A DNA stretch of 64,000 nt, from NCBI RefSeq assembly GCF_000518605.1, contig NZ_KI912458.1:124001-188000 (forward strand), written 5' to 3'. The stretch comes from Shewanella fidelis ATCC BAA-318 (GTDB lineage: Bacteria > Pseudomonadota > Gammaproteobacteria > Enterobacterales > Shewanellaceae). The notes under the pieces were generated by a model, which saw nothing but the letters and a program-made list of their open reading frames with translations, did not search any database and had not been told where the DNA came from. The translations under genes were made by a program, and so were the position numbers. Positions 17,357 to 25,363 of the stretch are shown piece by piece; within the stretch, counting starts at the first letter, position 1; each line of letters opens with the position of its first letter.

Positions 17357-17821
17357 ATGAATATTCAGATCAGAGAAGCACAATTATGTGATGCAAAGTC
17401 GATAAGTGAGTTAATTGTCCCGTTAGTAAAAAAATACGTTTGTCCAGACTGCGACGCATCGGTGCATGATGTGTTGCTTGGCTCTATGTCTGAACAGCGT
17501 ATTGAATCCTATATATCTAGTAACTACTGCTATTTTGTTGCTGTATCGCAGAATAAAGAGGTTATTGGTGTTGCAGGCATTCGTGATAACTCGCATCTAT
17601 ACCATTTATTTGTTCACGATAACTTTCAAGGGCTCGGGTTGTCTCGCAAGCTTTGGCAGGCCGCAAAACAGCAAGCAATACTAAAAGGCAATCAAGGTCG
17701 TTTTACCGTTAACTCTGCGCTTGGCGCTGAAACTGTCTATTTGAATTTTGGTTTTAAGCGGATCGCAGGTATTAGGCGAGAAAAAGGTATGGTTGATATA
17801 CCTATGTTATTGGAAGCCTAA
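17357..17821 (+). CDS. GNAT family N-acetyltransferase
   Basis: A 154-residue protein with the GNAT fold. An N-terminal strand IQIREAQLCDAKSISELI is followed by a central VIGVAGIR strand and the acetyl-CoA motif A region around LYHLFVHDNFQGLGLSRKL (Q/RxxGxG as QGLGLS). Motif B follows with VNSALGAETVYLNFGF. GNAT enzymes move an acetyl group from acetyl-CoA to an amine; the substrate cannot be deduced. It has no close same-strand partner upstream, and an alpha/beta hydrolase gene follows 96 bases later. Confidence 0.82.
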   Translation: MNIQIREAQLCDAKSISELIVPLVKKYVCPDCDASVHDVLLGSMSEQRIESYISSNYCYFVAVSQNKEVIGVAGIRDNSHLYHLFVHDNFQGLGLSRKLWQAAKQQAILKGNQGRFTVNSALGAETVYLNFGFKRIAGIRREKGMVDIPMLLEA

Positions 17822-17917
17822 CTTTATTGGTAAATCACTAAAGCTTTAGCTGGGCTTTGTGTCGGTGCGCCTGAGTTTAGTAGGCTAGTAGCAATAAGAT
17901 TGAATACGGAGATATTT

Positions 17918-18865
17918 ATGCTAAAAAGGATCTGCCTCGTTATTACTTGCTTAGTATTACTGCTTGTTACTTTGTACCTGATCACTCCCCGTTCAACACT
18001 CGTTAGCTACATGATAAATGCCGAGAGAAGTGTCTCAGGATTGGCGCTACATACGTTGAAAATTGATGAGCTAGATATTGAATATCTCCGAGGCGGCAGT
18101 GGCACACCTCTTGTTTTACTGCATGGTTTTGGGGCCGATAAAGATAACTGGAATCGTATTGCAAATTATCTCACTGCTTACTTTGATGTTATTGCAATTG
18201 ACTTACCGGGGTTTGGTAATAGTACCGACAATATTGAGCTTGATTATGATCTGTTTTCACAAGTAGCGAGGTTGAGCAAAACTTTGGATGCGCTCAACAT
18301 TACAGAGTTTAATTTAGCGGGCAGCTCTATGGGCGGCTATATTGCTGGTAATTTTGCAGCTAAATATCCTAGTAAGGTAAAAAACCTATGGTTAATCAGC
18401 CCGTTTGGTGTTGTTGATTCAGAAAAGAGCGAGATGTTTTCTGCAATTAAAAATGGTCATCAACCAATGGTGTTACCGAGAAACGAAGCAGAGTTTATTC
18501 AGTTAGTTGATTTTTTATTTGTTGAGCCGCCTTATATCCCGAGTCCGATAGTGTCACATTTAGCTCATCAAGCTGAGCAACGGCTTGTATTGAATACCAA
18601 AATATATGAGCAAATCCATAGAATGCGAAATGGAGAGGCTCACCCTGACTCGCCACTTGATCATGTTTTAAAAGGTTACAAGGGGCCAGTTTTGGTTACA
18701 TGGGGGCAAGCAGATAGGGTGTTACATGTTTCTGGAGCGACTAAGTTGAAGGATACTATCCCCCGTGCTGAAGTTGACATTATGGCGCAAATTGGTCATT
18801 TGCCTATGATGGAGGCACCTAAAGAAACTGCGAACAGTTTCATCGCTTTCGCGTTAAAACAATGA
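17918..18865 (+). CDS. Alpha/beta hydrolase with N-terminal membrane anchor
   Basis: A 315-residue alpha/beta-fold hydrolase. The oxyanion-hole strand is LLHGFGADKDNW, the nucleophile elbow is GSSMGG (Ser in the middle), the acid lies in WGQADRV and the His in IGHLPMMEAP, so the triad is complete. The N-terminus (LKRICLVITCLVLLLVTLYL) is a signal anchor. ATG 17918 has ACGGAG seven bases upstream and is preferred to the in-frame TTG at 17900. It resembles MhpC-like esterases and lipases; the substrate is unknown. Confidence 0.82.
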   Translation: MLKRICLVITCLVLLLVTLYLITPRSTLVSYMINAERSVSGLALHTLKIDELDIEYLRGGSGTPLVLLHGFGADKDNWNRIANYLTAYFDVIAIDLPGFGNSTDNIELDYDLFSQVARLSKTLDALNITEFNLAGSSMGGYIAGNFAAKYPSKVKNLWLISPFGVVDSEKSEMFSAIKNGHQPMVLPRNEAEFIQLVDFLFVEPPYIPSPIVSHLAHQAEQRLVLNTKIYEQIHRMRNGEAHPDSPLDHVLKGYKGPVLVTWGQADRVLHVSGATKLKDTIPRAEVDIMAQIGHLPMMEAPKETANSFIAFALKQ

Positions 18866-18946
18866 GCTTAATCGTCAGCAGCTTTATTGTTTGATGCTTT
18901 TAGTTAGGCGTTTATAACTTACCCTCGATAAAACGGATACATAAAT

Positions 18947-19369
18947 ATGGATATTATTAAAGCCACTCCAGCCGATGTAGCCTTGATAGCCCCCTTGTTT
19001 GACGCATACCGGTTTTTTTATGGTCAGGCGAGTAACTTAGCGTTAGCTGAAGAGTTTATTGCAGAGCGCTTAGCAAATAACGGGTCGGTGATTTTGCTTG
19101 CAGTTGATAGCAGCGGCAAGGCTTTAGGCTTTACTCAGCTTTATCCTAGCTTTTCATCTGTGTCGGCTGTACGAATCTGGGTACTGAATGATCTGTTTGT
19201 TAACGTTAATGCCCGTCGCCAAGGTGTGGCGACACAGCTGATGCATGCTGCTAAGGAGCTTGGCATTAAAACTGGAGTTAAGGGCTTACTCTTAGAAACT
19301 GGGGTAAACAATGTAAATGCGCAAAGACTTTATGAGTCTTTAGGTTATATCAAAGATTCTGGCAGCTAG
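18947..19369 (+). CDS. GNAT family N-acetyltransferase
   Basis: A 140-residue GNAT protein: N-terminal IIKATPADVALIAPLFDAYR, then the GFTQLYPSFSS strand and the acetyl-CoA loop in NARRQGVATQLMHAA (RRQGVA matches Q/RxxGxG/A). The C-terminal LLLETGVNNVNAQRLYESLGY is typical motif B. The acceptor is unknown. It is unrelated in close sequence to the other GNAT at 17357. It stands alone between the hydrolase and a small ORF. Confidence 0.85.
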   Translation: MDIIKATPADVALIAPLFDAYRFFYGQASNLALAEEFIAERLANNGSVILLAVDSSGKALGFTQLYPSFSSVSAVRIWVLNDLFVNVNARRQGVATQLMHAAKELGIKTGVKGLLLETGVNNVNAQRLYESLGYIKDSGS

Positions 19370-19433
19370 CATTACCTGTTAAATCTATAGCTGTAATTAA
19401 TCTATAGGTGTCGATAGCAGCTATGGAAAGTAA

Positions 19434-19616
19434 ATGAGCAAGCGAGTTGAGATTAAGCTAACCGAAGATGAAGCTTGGGTACTTTTTGAGTTTGTTCGTC
19501 GATTTAGTGATAGCGACAAGCTCGATATTGAAGAGCAAGCCGAGCAACGTGCACTTTGGAATTTGTGCTGTACCTTTGAAACAACATTTCATTTAGAGGC
19601 GAGCATGCGTTGTTAA
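19434..19616 (+). CDS. Small conserved-looking hypothetical protein
   Basis: A 60-residue charged protein (SKRVEIKLTEDEAWVLFEFV, then a C-terminal part with three Cys). GGAAAG stands about six bases before ATG 19434, and a hairpin follows the stop codon. Composition and start signals look like a real small gene, but I recognise no family. Confidence 0.55.
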   Translation: MSKRVEIKLTEDEAWVLFEFVRRFSDSDKLDIEEQAEQRALWNLCCTFETTFHLEASMRC

Positions 19617-19622
19617 AAGTTC

Positions 19623-19655
19623 CATCTCTCAGTGCCGCACAGGACTGAGAGATGG
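19623..19655 (+). terminator. Hairpin after the small gene
   Basis: CATCTCTCAGT pairs with ACTGAGAGATG around GCCGCACAGG. The stem is perfect but the T run is weak, so it may be a transcript-end hairpin for either strand, including the gene ending at 19670. Confidence 0.5.
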
Positions 19656-19669
19656 GCTTTAGCGATACA

Positions 19670-20944
19670 TCATCGAAAATTGTTGTCGCTGAGCCGCATG
19701 AGTTGCTCTACAGCTTCGAGTAAATGATTTAACTTTTTCAATTCACTGCGACCAGCTAGCTCTTCGGCAAACTCTGTAGGGCTCGCCAATCCGTATTGGC
19801 GCCTAAGAGTGAGTAAATCATCATCGTCAATAGCTAAGCAGCACTTACCGTTGGCGTTCACCTCAAATACTAAGCGGCGATATGCGCCTTTTAACTCAAG
19901 AAACTTCTCTACTGTTGCTGGCTTTAACAATTTAGCGGCTTGCATTTTATGTTGGCAAACGACTTTATAGCTTTGGTTAAAGGCGTTGGATGCATCGGTA
20001 TATTTGTTGCCTTTTATGGCGGGTAGGCCGTCAGCATCAAGCGCAACGCTTTTTACATAAGGGAAATCAAATAACAGTCCGTAGCGATGGTAATGGTCGT
20101 ACACTGTGGTTCTTGTGGTTTTACCATTGGCGTCGGTATCAGTTTGTCTGCGTTTTATCACGTAATGAAAGTGGTACAGATTAAACTGAAAACTGTGTGC
20201 TTTACCTTGATACTGTCCTTCGTAAAAGGCATCGATAGTTCGGCGGTGATTGCCCCGGTGAAACTCTTTGAACTGAGCTTCCAGTGCTTTTGATTTAGCT
20301 TCTGGGATTATCTTGACCTGAGTTAAATTGTTGTCGTGTAGTATGTCTAAATGGTAGATGCGATCAGACACAGACTCGCGCCAATGTTTGCGCATACGTA
20401 ACCAAACCCACAGAATAGGAACAATAACACCAGCCAATAACGCTAGGTTAATCGGAATTTTAATTTGCCCATTTAGGCTAATGAGTTGAATGAGCTTTTC
20501 AAATACGAACCAATAAGCCAAATGCCATTGAGGAAAAATATTTGCTACAAGCAAGGGACAGGCGGCAATGGCTGCCATTCTAAGCCAAGGGCGGCTTATG
20601 GAGTGAAACAGTGGTATGCGTTTACCTTGGCGTTCGAGATAAGTGACTAATAAGGGAGCCGAGATTGTCGGTAGCCAATAGACAGAGCTCTCAATAACAT
20701 CAAACACTAAATGAACAAGACTGCTGGTAAATTGCGGGTAGACATAATTAACCAAAATACCATAGCTGCTAAATGCAAGCAGTAACCACATTAGTATACT
20801 AGGTAGCTTGTCATTGTAATCAAGTGGGCCGGGATGATGCTTAACGGATTCAACAATTTCAATCAGTTGTGCCTCGGTGGTGGCGGCCTCAACATTTGCT
20901 TTTATTTGCTCAATATTGGCTTTCACTCGTTTATTGTGGTTCAT
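19670..20944 (-). CDS. DUF3137-like membrane protein, paralog 3
   Basis: A 424-residue third paralog of the 13628 and 14957 proteins, on the opposite strand. The N-terminus has the same helix (VKANIEQIKANVEAATTEAQ) ending PGPLDYNDK. Hydrophobic segments lie between about 50 and 190. FKEFHRGNHRRTIDAFYEGQ, a Thr-rich hairpin (TDTDANGKTTRTT), HYHRYGLLFDFPY and a closing AGRSELKKLNHLLEAVEQLM plus RLSDNNF follow. It has no LemA partner of its own, so it may share the LemA at 16296. The function is unknown. Confidence 0.65.
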   Translation of the reverse strand: MNHNKRVKANIEQIKANVEAATTEAQLIEIVESVKHHPGPLDYNDKLPSILMWLLLAFSSYGILVNYVYPQFTSSLVHLVFDVIESSVYWLPTISAPLLVTYLERQGKRIPLFHSISRPWLRMAAIAACPLLVANIFPQWHLAYWFVFEKLIQLISLNGQIKIPINLALLAGVIVPILWVWLRMRKHWRESVSDRIYHLDILHDNNLTQVKIIPEAKSKALEAQFKEFHRGNHRRTIDAFYEGQYQGKAHSFQFNLYHFHYVIKRRQTDTDANGKTTRTTVYDHYHRYGLLFDFPYVKSVALDADGLPAIKGNKYTDASNAFNQSYKVVCQHKMQAAKLLKPATVEKFLELKGAYRRLVFEVNANGKCCLAIDDDDLLTLRRQYGLASPTEFAEELAGRSELKKLNHLLEAVEQLMRLSDNNFR

Positions 20945-20980
20945 TTTATTCCTTCTAGTCGCGCTGTTGTGCGAACAGAG

Positions 20981-21004
20981 TAAAACGCCTATCTGTAGGC
21001 GTTT
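20981..21004 (-). terminator. Hairpin terminator below the 21060 gene
   Basis: AAAACGCCTA / TAGGCGTTTT around TCTG. It lies 56 bases past the minus-strand stop at 21060, just ahead of the 20944 start. Confidence 0.65.
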
Positions 21005-21059
21005 TGGTATTAATATTCACTGCTATTGAATTCGAATTTAATGTGGTAGCAATAAACTC

Positions 21060-22004
21060 TTACCAAGGTTTCCACCATCGCTCGCTGTGTTGCCAGTCTC
21101 TTTTATCACTAAATTTGGACTCTAGAATGTAATAACGTTCACCATTAAACCGCAAATGGGTAATAATGGTACGGCTTTGGCTACTATCTGTGCGTTTGGG
21201 CAAAGCACCTGACAGCTTAGTTTTAGTGAGCAATTTTAGGTCGGCAAAGCCTTTGTATTGTTTGGGCTCAATATGCAGCGCACCTTTGCCGCTCTCCACG
21301 ATATAGCGCTTTGTCAAACCCGCTTTATCGTTAGTTTCACTTTTAATGACCTCAGGTGTTCTGGCAACATGGTAGCCACTTGGCTCGTTTTTCCAGACTT
21401 TCCAATAGTACAGGGGCAGTTTTTCCACCACGGGGATTAAAAAGCGCCCTTGATGAACAAATAAATTTAAATAATCAGATTTATACTCATTTGCGCCCTC
21501 AGGGTGTTGTTGCGCTTGTACTCGTACCCCGAGTGCGCGGGTATCACTGTTGAGCTTGTAGTTAGCTGTATCAATCCAAAGGGGCGCTGGCGAATTTGGA
21601 TCTTTGTTATCTGGCGTGTCAGCAACAATGGTTAATCCAGCTCGCTCATATAAACTACCAGTATGACGAGCGATAACCTCATGAGTCTGAGTGTCCATAA
21701 TGACGGTGCGCAGGGTGTAACGCCTTTCACCTGCATAGCTTCCGCCTGTCCATTGCAAGTATGCACCCATGGTGAACTGTTCTTGGTGTGGCAGTTGCTT
21801 ACATACCGCGGCGCTGAACCCTCGAACATCACCACTGTCATTTTCCATTGCTTCAAGGGCATCTATGCTGCACTCCTGCTTGGCATGGCTTGTTGACGAG
21901 AAGGCTAACGTGCAACTCAAAAGCGCACAAGTCAAAAGGCTGCTGTTAAATAGCGCGGTTAATCTGCAGCAAAATGGGTTGGTTTTATGCTTGTTAGTTA
22001 GCAT
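21060..22004 (-). CDS. Secreted protein of unknown function, paralog of its upstream neighbour
   Basis: A 314-residue protein with a signal peptide (cleavage probably after STSHA near residue 41). It shares landmarks with the 21994-22974 protein: a Cys-containing VCKQLPH block, a strand with RHTGSLYE (ARYTGIINE in the neighbour), RALGVR, LFVHQGRFLIPVVEKLPLYY and an ERYYILESKF strand near the end. It looks like a beta-rich periplasmic or outer-membrane-facing protein. Its ATG at 22004 lies 11 bases inside the end of the neighbour, so they are co-translated. I do not recognise the family. Confidence 0.6.
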   Translation of the reverse strand: MLTNKHKTNPFCCRLTALFNSSLLTCALLSCTLAFSSTSHAKQECSIDALEAMENDSGDVRGFSAAVCKQLPHQEQFTMGAYLQWTGGSYAGERRYTLRTVIMDTQTHEVIARHTGSLYERAGLTIVADTPDNKDPNSPAPLWIDTANYKLNSDTRALGVRVQAQQHPEGANEYKSDYLNLFVHQGRFLIPVVEKLPLYYWKVWKNEPSGYHVARTPEVIKSETNDKAGLTKRYIVESGKGALHIEPKQYKGFADLKLLTKTKLSGALPKRTDSSQSRTIITHLRFNGERYYILESKFSDKRDWQHSERWWKPW

Positions 22005-22974
22005 CTTGGCTCTCCGGTTGATTGCTGTTTGGCACTATTTTCGACGCGCTCTCATCGTCGCTTTCACTTAAAAAATTGACGCCAGTTTGGTTTATTTGCC
22101 AAAACTCTGGGGAGGGTAATCGCTCGGTGATAACCGGGTAACGCTTGCCATCATATTTAAGCTCGCTGCTAAAATTGATTGGCTCTATTTGATCGTATTC
22201 GCCATCGGTACGGTATTGCTGACCTTGGGTTATTAACTTTAAATCATGGTAGCCATGGCTAGTTGTTGGTAACACCTCTACTTCACCTTCAACACCATAG
22301 TGCAGGTATACGCCACCGTTACTTCCGGCGAGATCTGTGCCTTCAATTTCGTAATCCAGTGGTAGGTGTTTTAGCACTGGGCGTAACTTATCACCTTGTT
22401 GTACAAACAAGGTCATAAAGCGGTTGGTTTTAAAGGCTTGATAGTCGCCATGTTGTTGGCTTTGTGGTGAGTTGTCGTAGTTGACGAGGTCGAGTATTAA
22501 ACCCAATGCAGGGGTATTGTCGTTTAAAGCGTATTCGCGGTGGACAATACTATTTGTGTCAGAATGCACCTTAATGTTGCTATTTTCATTAATGATCCCG
22601 GTATAGCGTGCTTCAACTTTATTGCTATAGCGGTTAACGAGGATTACTCGCCATAGATAGCTTGTGTAGTTATGCTCGATTTCTTTGTAGGGCTGGAAAT
22701 AAGAGAGTAACGCTTGCTCTTTATTATGTGGCAACACCCAGCACACAGGATAGTATAATGACGAGCTAATACCGTGCTTTCTGCTGAGGAGTGCTGCATC
22801 AAAATCGATCACGCTGCCTAATTGATTCAATGCACAATCTTGTTGTTGAGATTTTTGTTGCTCATATAACGCTTGTTCAGGAGTGTCTTTTTTTAAGCTG
22901 CCGAGTGCGTAGCTATTGGCGCTACAGATAGTGGTCAATAGTAATGCGGTAAAAACAATTAATGATTTATTCAT
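21994..22974 (-). CDS. Secreted protein of unknown function, paralog of its downstream neighbour
   Basis: A 326-residue protein with signal peptide MNKSLIVFTALLLTTICSANSYA. The shared blocks with the downstream gene are CALNQL, VCWVLPHNKE, ARYTGI, PALGLILDL, LFVQQGDKLRPVLKHLPLDY and GKRYPVITE. An Asp/Ser-rich tail follows. The pair probably arose by tandem duplication and divergence. Upstream of its start lies a 53-bp copy of the 3' end of the lipoprotein gene at 24161, so that gene was probably once its direct neighbour in one operon. The function is unknown. Confidence 0.6.
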   Translation of the reverse strand: MNKSLIVFTALLLTTICSANSYALGSLKKDTPEQALYEQQKSQQQDCALNQLGSVIDFDAALLSRKHGISSSLYYPVCWVLPHNKEQALLSYFQPYKEIEHNYTSYLWRVILVNRYSNKVEARYTGIINENSNIKVHSDTNSIVHREYALNDNTPALGLILDLVNYDNSPQSQQHGDYQAFKTNRFMTLFVQQGDKLRPVLKHLPLDYEIEGTDLAGSNGGVYLHYGVEGEVEVLPTTSHGYHDLKLITQGQQYRTDGEYDQIEPINFSSELKYDGKRYPVITERLPSPEFWQINQTGVNFLSESDDESASKIVPNSNQPESQDAN

Positions 22975-23001
22975 AAGGTCGATTAGCTTGTCCTAGTGAT
23001 G

Positions 23002-23054
23002 TTATTAATTAGCAAGGGCGCGATAAATTGTGGTTTTGTAACCTCTAACTTGTA
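23002..23054 (-). repeat. 53-bp direct repeat, left copy
   Basis: Identical to 24158-24210. It is a stranded duplicate of the last codons and stop of the lipoprotein gene at 24161-25027. With one mismatch the match extends left to 22996. Confidence 0.95.
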
Positions 23055-23159
23055 TATAAATACATAGATAGTCTTAGTTAATGGCATCAATAGCGACCAG
23101 CTACTATGCTTGAGCGGAGCAGTATAAAGATTTGGTCGCCATTCTGGAGTACTTTTGGC

Positions 23160-23276
23160 TGCCTACTTCTGCGTTGAAAAACGTCACAAGGGAACAACCA
23201 TTCCTTCAGTTATTCGCTTTGAATTCGTTTGCCAAAATCGCTCTGAGTAGATCAGCTTCTTATACTAATTGGTATT
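23160..23276 (-). repeat. Dispersed intergenic repeat, copy B
   Basis: On the minus strand this begins ACCAATTAGTATAAGAAGCT and continues GATCTACTCAGAGCGATTTT, GGCAAACGAATTCAAAGCGA, then GAAGGAATGGTTGTTCCCTT and a GACGTTTTTCAACG stretch. The first half matches 10012-10070 closely. This copy is longer than copy A. It lies inside the segment bounded by the 53-bp direct repeats. Confidence 0.75.
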
Positions 23277-23305
23277 ACGTGCCCTATTTAAAATGAGCAA
23301 TTTCT

Positions 23306-23974
23306 TTATTCATTGATGCATCGAACACTCATAGCGTATATATATTTGCCTCTTGGTCTTATCTCAACGCCATCTTGAAAGTGGTTCATACTTACACTAT
23401 AAGCATGCTCCTTAGATGATGTAGTTGCAGACCAAAAGAAAGCAAAGCCTTTCATATAGTTAATAAAGTTATCCCAGCTAACCTCAATTCTACCTGCAGG
23501 TAAAACCGAAAAGCCAAGATCATTTGAGGCGTAACCATTCCAATTGCCCCAGCTGGACAGTTCGGCGGCATTTTTACTCATTTTTCGGCCTGACAGATAT
23601 AGGGGGCCATGTGCTTCAATCGCGTGCTGCCACTCTTCGATTGTCGGCAAGCGCCACCCATCAGGACAGACTGATAGCGCTGACTCCCATGGGTATAGTC
23701 TGCCATAGTTTTCTATATAATCATGTTTGGTTATACCTTCGTTATTTGCGGTACCGTCATTAACATCACATAGTTCGCATTTCGGATAGCTTTCCTTTAG
23801 CTCAAAAGCCATGTTTTCAGTAAGCCACTTGTGTTCACCAATACGTATCCAGTGATATTGTCGTCCATCCCGACTATCGGTGATAGTTCCGCTTGAAGGG
23901 GGAGTATCTATTGCTGCAGACTTAACTGGTAGTGCTAATAAAAGTAAGTAAACAAGATTATATAATTTGCCCAT
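23306..23974 (-). CDS. FISUMP-domain secreted protein
   Basis: A 222-residue exported protein. The chosen start ATG 23974 gives signal peptide MGKLYNLVYLLLLALPVKSA and has GGAG seven bases upstream; longer in-frame starts up to 24148 lack a signal peptide at the N-terminus. The mature part carries the Fibrobacter succinogenes major paralogous domain: TDSRDGRQYHWIRIGEHKWL, ENMAFEL, YGRLYPWESALSVCPDGWRL, PTIEEWQ, LGFSVLPAGR, FFWSATTSS and SVRCI near the end. The two Cys of KCELCD and those in VCPDG and VRC could form disulfides. FISUMP proteins are surface proteins common in Bacteroidetes and Fibrobacter and unusual here. It lies inside the repeat-bounded insert, which suggests transfer. Confidence 0.8.
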   Translation of the reverse strand: MGKLYNLVYLLLLALPVKSAAIDTPPSSGTITDSRDGRQYHWIRIGEHKWLTENMAFELKESYPKCELCDVNDGTANNEGITKHDYIENYGRLYPWESALSVCPDGWRLPTIEEWQHAIEAHGPLYLSGRKMSKNAAELSSWGNWNGYASNDLGFSVLPAGRIEVSWDNFINYMKGFAFFWSATTSSKEHAYSVSMNHFQDGVEIRPRGKYIYAMSVRCINE

Positions 23975-24157
23975 TAATCGCTCCATTACCAATTGGTTAC
24001 CTTTAACTAAGTAGGGTACTTTGACCATGGAATACAGTCCAATTACAGTTGTGCTATTGAGTAACTGAATAATGACTGGCCGATGGTTTTTCTTTTCTGT
24101 TTTTTGCTTTGACTTATGTTCGCTAAAAAATCTCTCAGAGCAGATCAAATCGTGATT

Positions 24158-24210
24158 TTATTAATTAGCAAGGGCGCGATAAATTGTGGTTTTGTAACCT
24201 CTAACTTGTA
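24158..24210 (-). repeat. 53-bp direct repeat, right copy (inside lipoprotein gene end)
   Basis: A perfect copy of 23002-23054, offset 1156 bases. It forms the 3' end, including the stop codon, of the gene at 24161-25027. Confidence 0.95.
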
Positions 24211-25021
24211 CGCCCTTACGTAGTGGTATGGCGTATTGCGCTAGCGGACGGTTGCTGTAGTCAATATATTGCGGCGTAGCGTAATAAAACACACCACGAT
24301 ATTGCGCAGGCAAATCCTGTTGCTGCAGCAGATCATATTTAAGGTTATAGCTGCTGATAGGTAACGGTTTACCGTTATTATTAATCGGTTCACCCAGTTT
24401 GTCGGCAAGGGCTTTTGCAGTTCTTTGTGCGCCAGCATCTTCTACCCAATTAGCGACTAATTGGCCGGCAGCATTGTGCTTTAGTGGCATTAAAATAGTG
24501 TCTTTAATCAAAGGGATCGTTTTGACTTGCGCTAATTTCATTTGATAAAGCTCAAACTGCAGTGCTTTGTTTTTTGAGACTTTATCTATGTGCGGTGCAT
24601 TGATGCCATAAACCATGTGGTCACAGGTTATTTCGTCATAGCCTTGGTTGCTGCATACTGCGCCCCAGTCAGGCATAGTAATTTCAATCAGTGCTGCACC
24701 GTATACCGCATTATTGGCATTCGATTTTGTGTCTATCGCCTCAAAGTAGCTGCCGAGAATGTTGTAATCAACACTTTTGCGGCTTGCTAACCATCGCTTG
24801 TTAAACGAGTCACTTCGCTTACCCTCACAGATCAGTAAAGGGAAGGGGATACGATTGCCTGCTTGTGCCGCTTGATACATGGCTTTGCGTTCACTCTCAT
24901 CAAACTGACAACTACCTAAGTCGGTCATTAAGGTTTGTATTTGCGGATTGTTGTTTGATAGCAGCGAGCAGCCCGGTAGTAAGCTTATGGTTAGTCCAAG
25001 CGCTACTGTGCGCAGCGGCAT
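24161..25021 (-). CDS. Lipoprotein of unknown function
   Basis: An approximately 286-residue protein with a lipoprotein signal (LTISLLPGCSLL). The start is ambiguous: ATG 25027 or ATG 25021. I give 25021, because it overlaps the stop of a 25-codon ORF as TAATG, a typical coupling arrangement. The mature protein has scattered Cys (LGSCQFDE, LLICEGKR, VCSNQGYDEITCDHM) and ends GYKTTIYRALAN. No family is recognised. It is probably the first full gene of an ancestral operon with 21994 and 21060, now split by the FISUMP insert. Confidence 0.6.
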   Translation of the reverse strand: MPLRTVALGLTISLLPGCSLLSNNNPQIQTLMTDLGSCQFDESERKAMYQAAQAGNRIPFPLLICEGKRSDSFNKRWLASRKSVDYNILGSYFEAIDTKSNANNAVYGAALIEITMPDWGAVCSNQGYDEITCDHMVYGINAPHIDKVSKNKALQFELYQMKLAQVKTIPLIKDTILMPLKHNAAGQLVANWVEDAGAQRTAKALADKLGEPINNNGKPLPISSYNLKYDLLQQQDLPAQYRGVFYYATPQYIDYSNRPLAQYAIPLRKGVQVRGYKTTIYRALAN

Positions 25022-25098
25022 TAACATTGGAAGCTCACTTGTGGGAAGGCTTGTTGCACATGCTCTAAACGAGTGGCAGTTGTTAGCGTTTTGCTCAT
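25021..25098 (-). CDS. 25-codon ORF translationally coupled to the lipoprotein gene
   Basis: ATG 25098 has AAGGA eight bases upstream and encodes a peptide beginning MSKTLTTATRLEHVQQAFPQ and ending in Cys, with stop TAA overlapping ATG 25021 (TAATG). The start signal is better than that of the lipoprotein gene itself. It may be a leader peptide, a small gene or the stump of a lost gene. Confidence 0.35.
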   Translation of the reverse strand: MSKTLTTATRLEHVQQAFPQVSFQC

Positions 25099-25363
25099 GA
25101 GTGTGTCCTTACTACGGCATTAAGCCAAGGTGCATGGTTGTTAATATTACAAGAGGTATGACACTAATAGATAACGCCGACTATTGATGTAACTCTAGAA
25201 TAATATTGAACTTTGTTGATTGATATTTGGGGGATTGTATGGATAATTCGTTGCAAATAAAACAGCTAGAAGTTAAAAGCTTGAAGTTGAGATAGATTAA
25301 CGCTGTTAACTAATCTGAACACGTTAACCTTGCCCTTAATTGCCAAATCTTAAGTGAGTCCCT

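Noticed and set aside
17170..17391. 73-codon ORF after the lemA operon
   Set aside because: It has a Cys-rich, unrecognised composition and no ribosome site, and it overlaps the GNAT gene start.
23975..24148. 58-codon N-terminal extension of the FISUMP gene
   Set aside because: It has no signal peptide at that N-terminus, whereas the internal Met 23974 has GGAG upstream and begins a good signal peptide.
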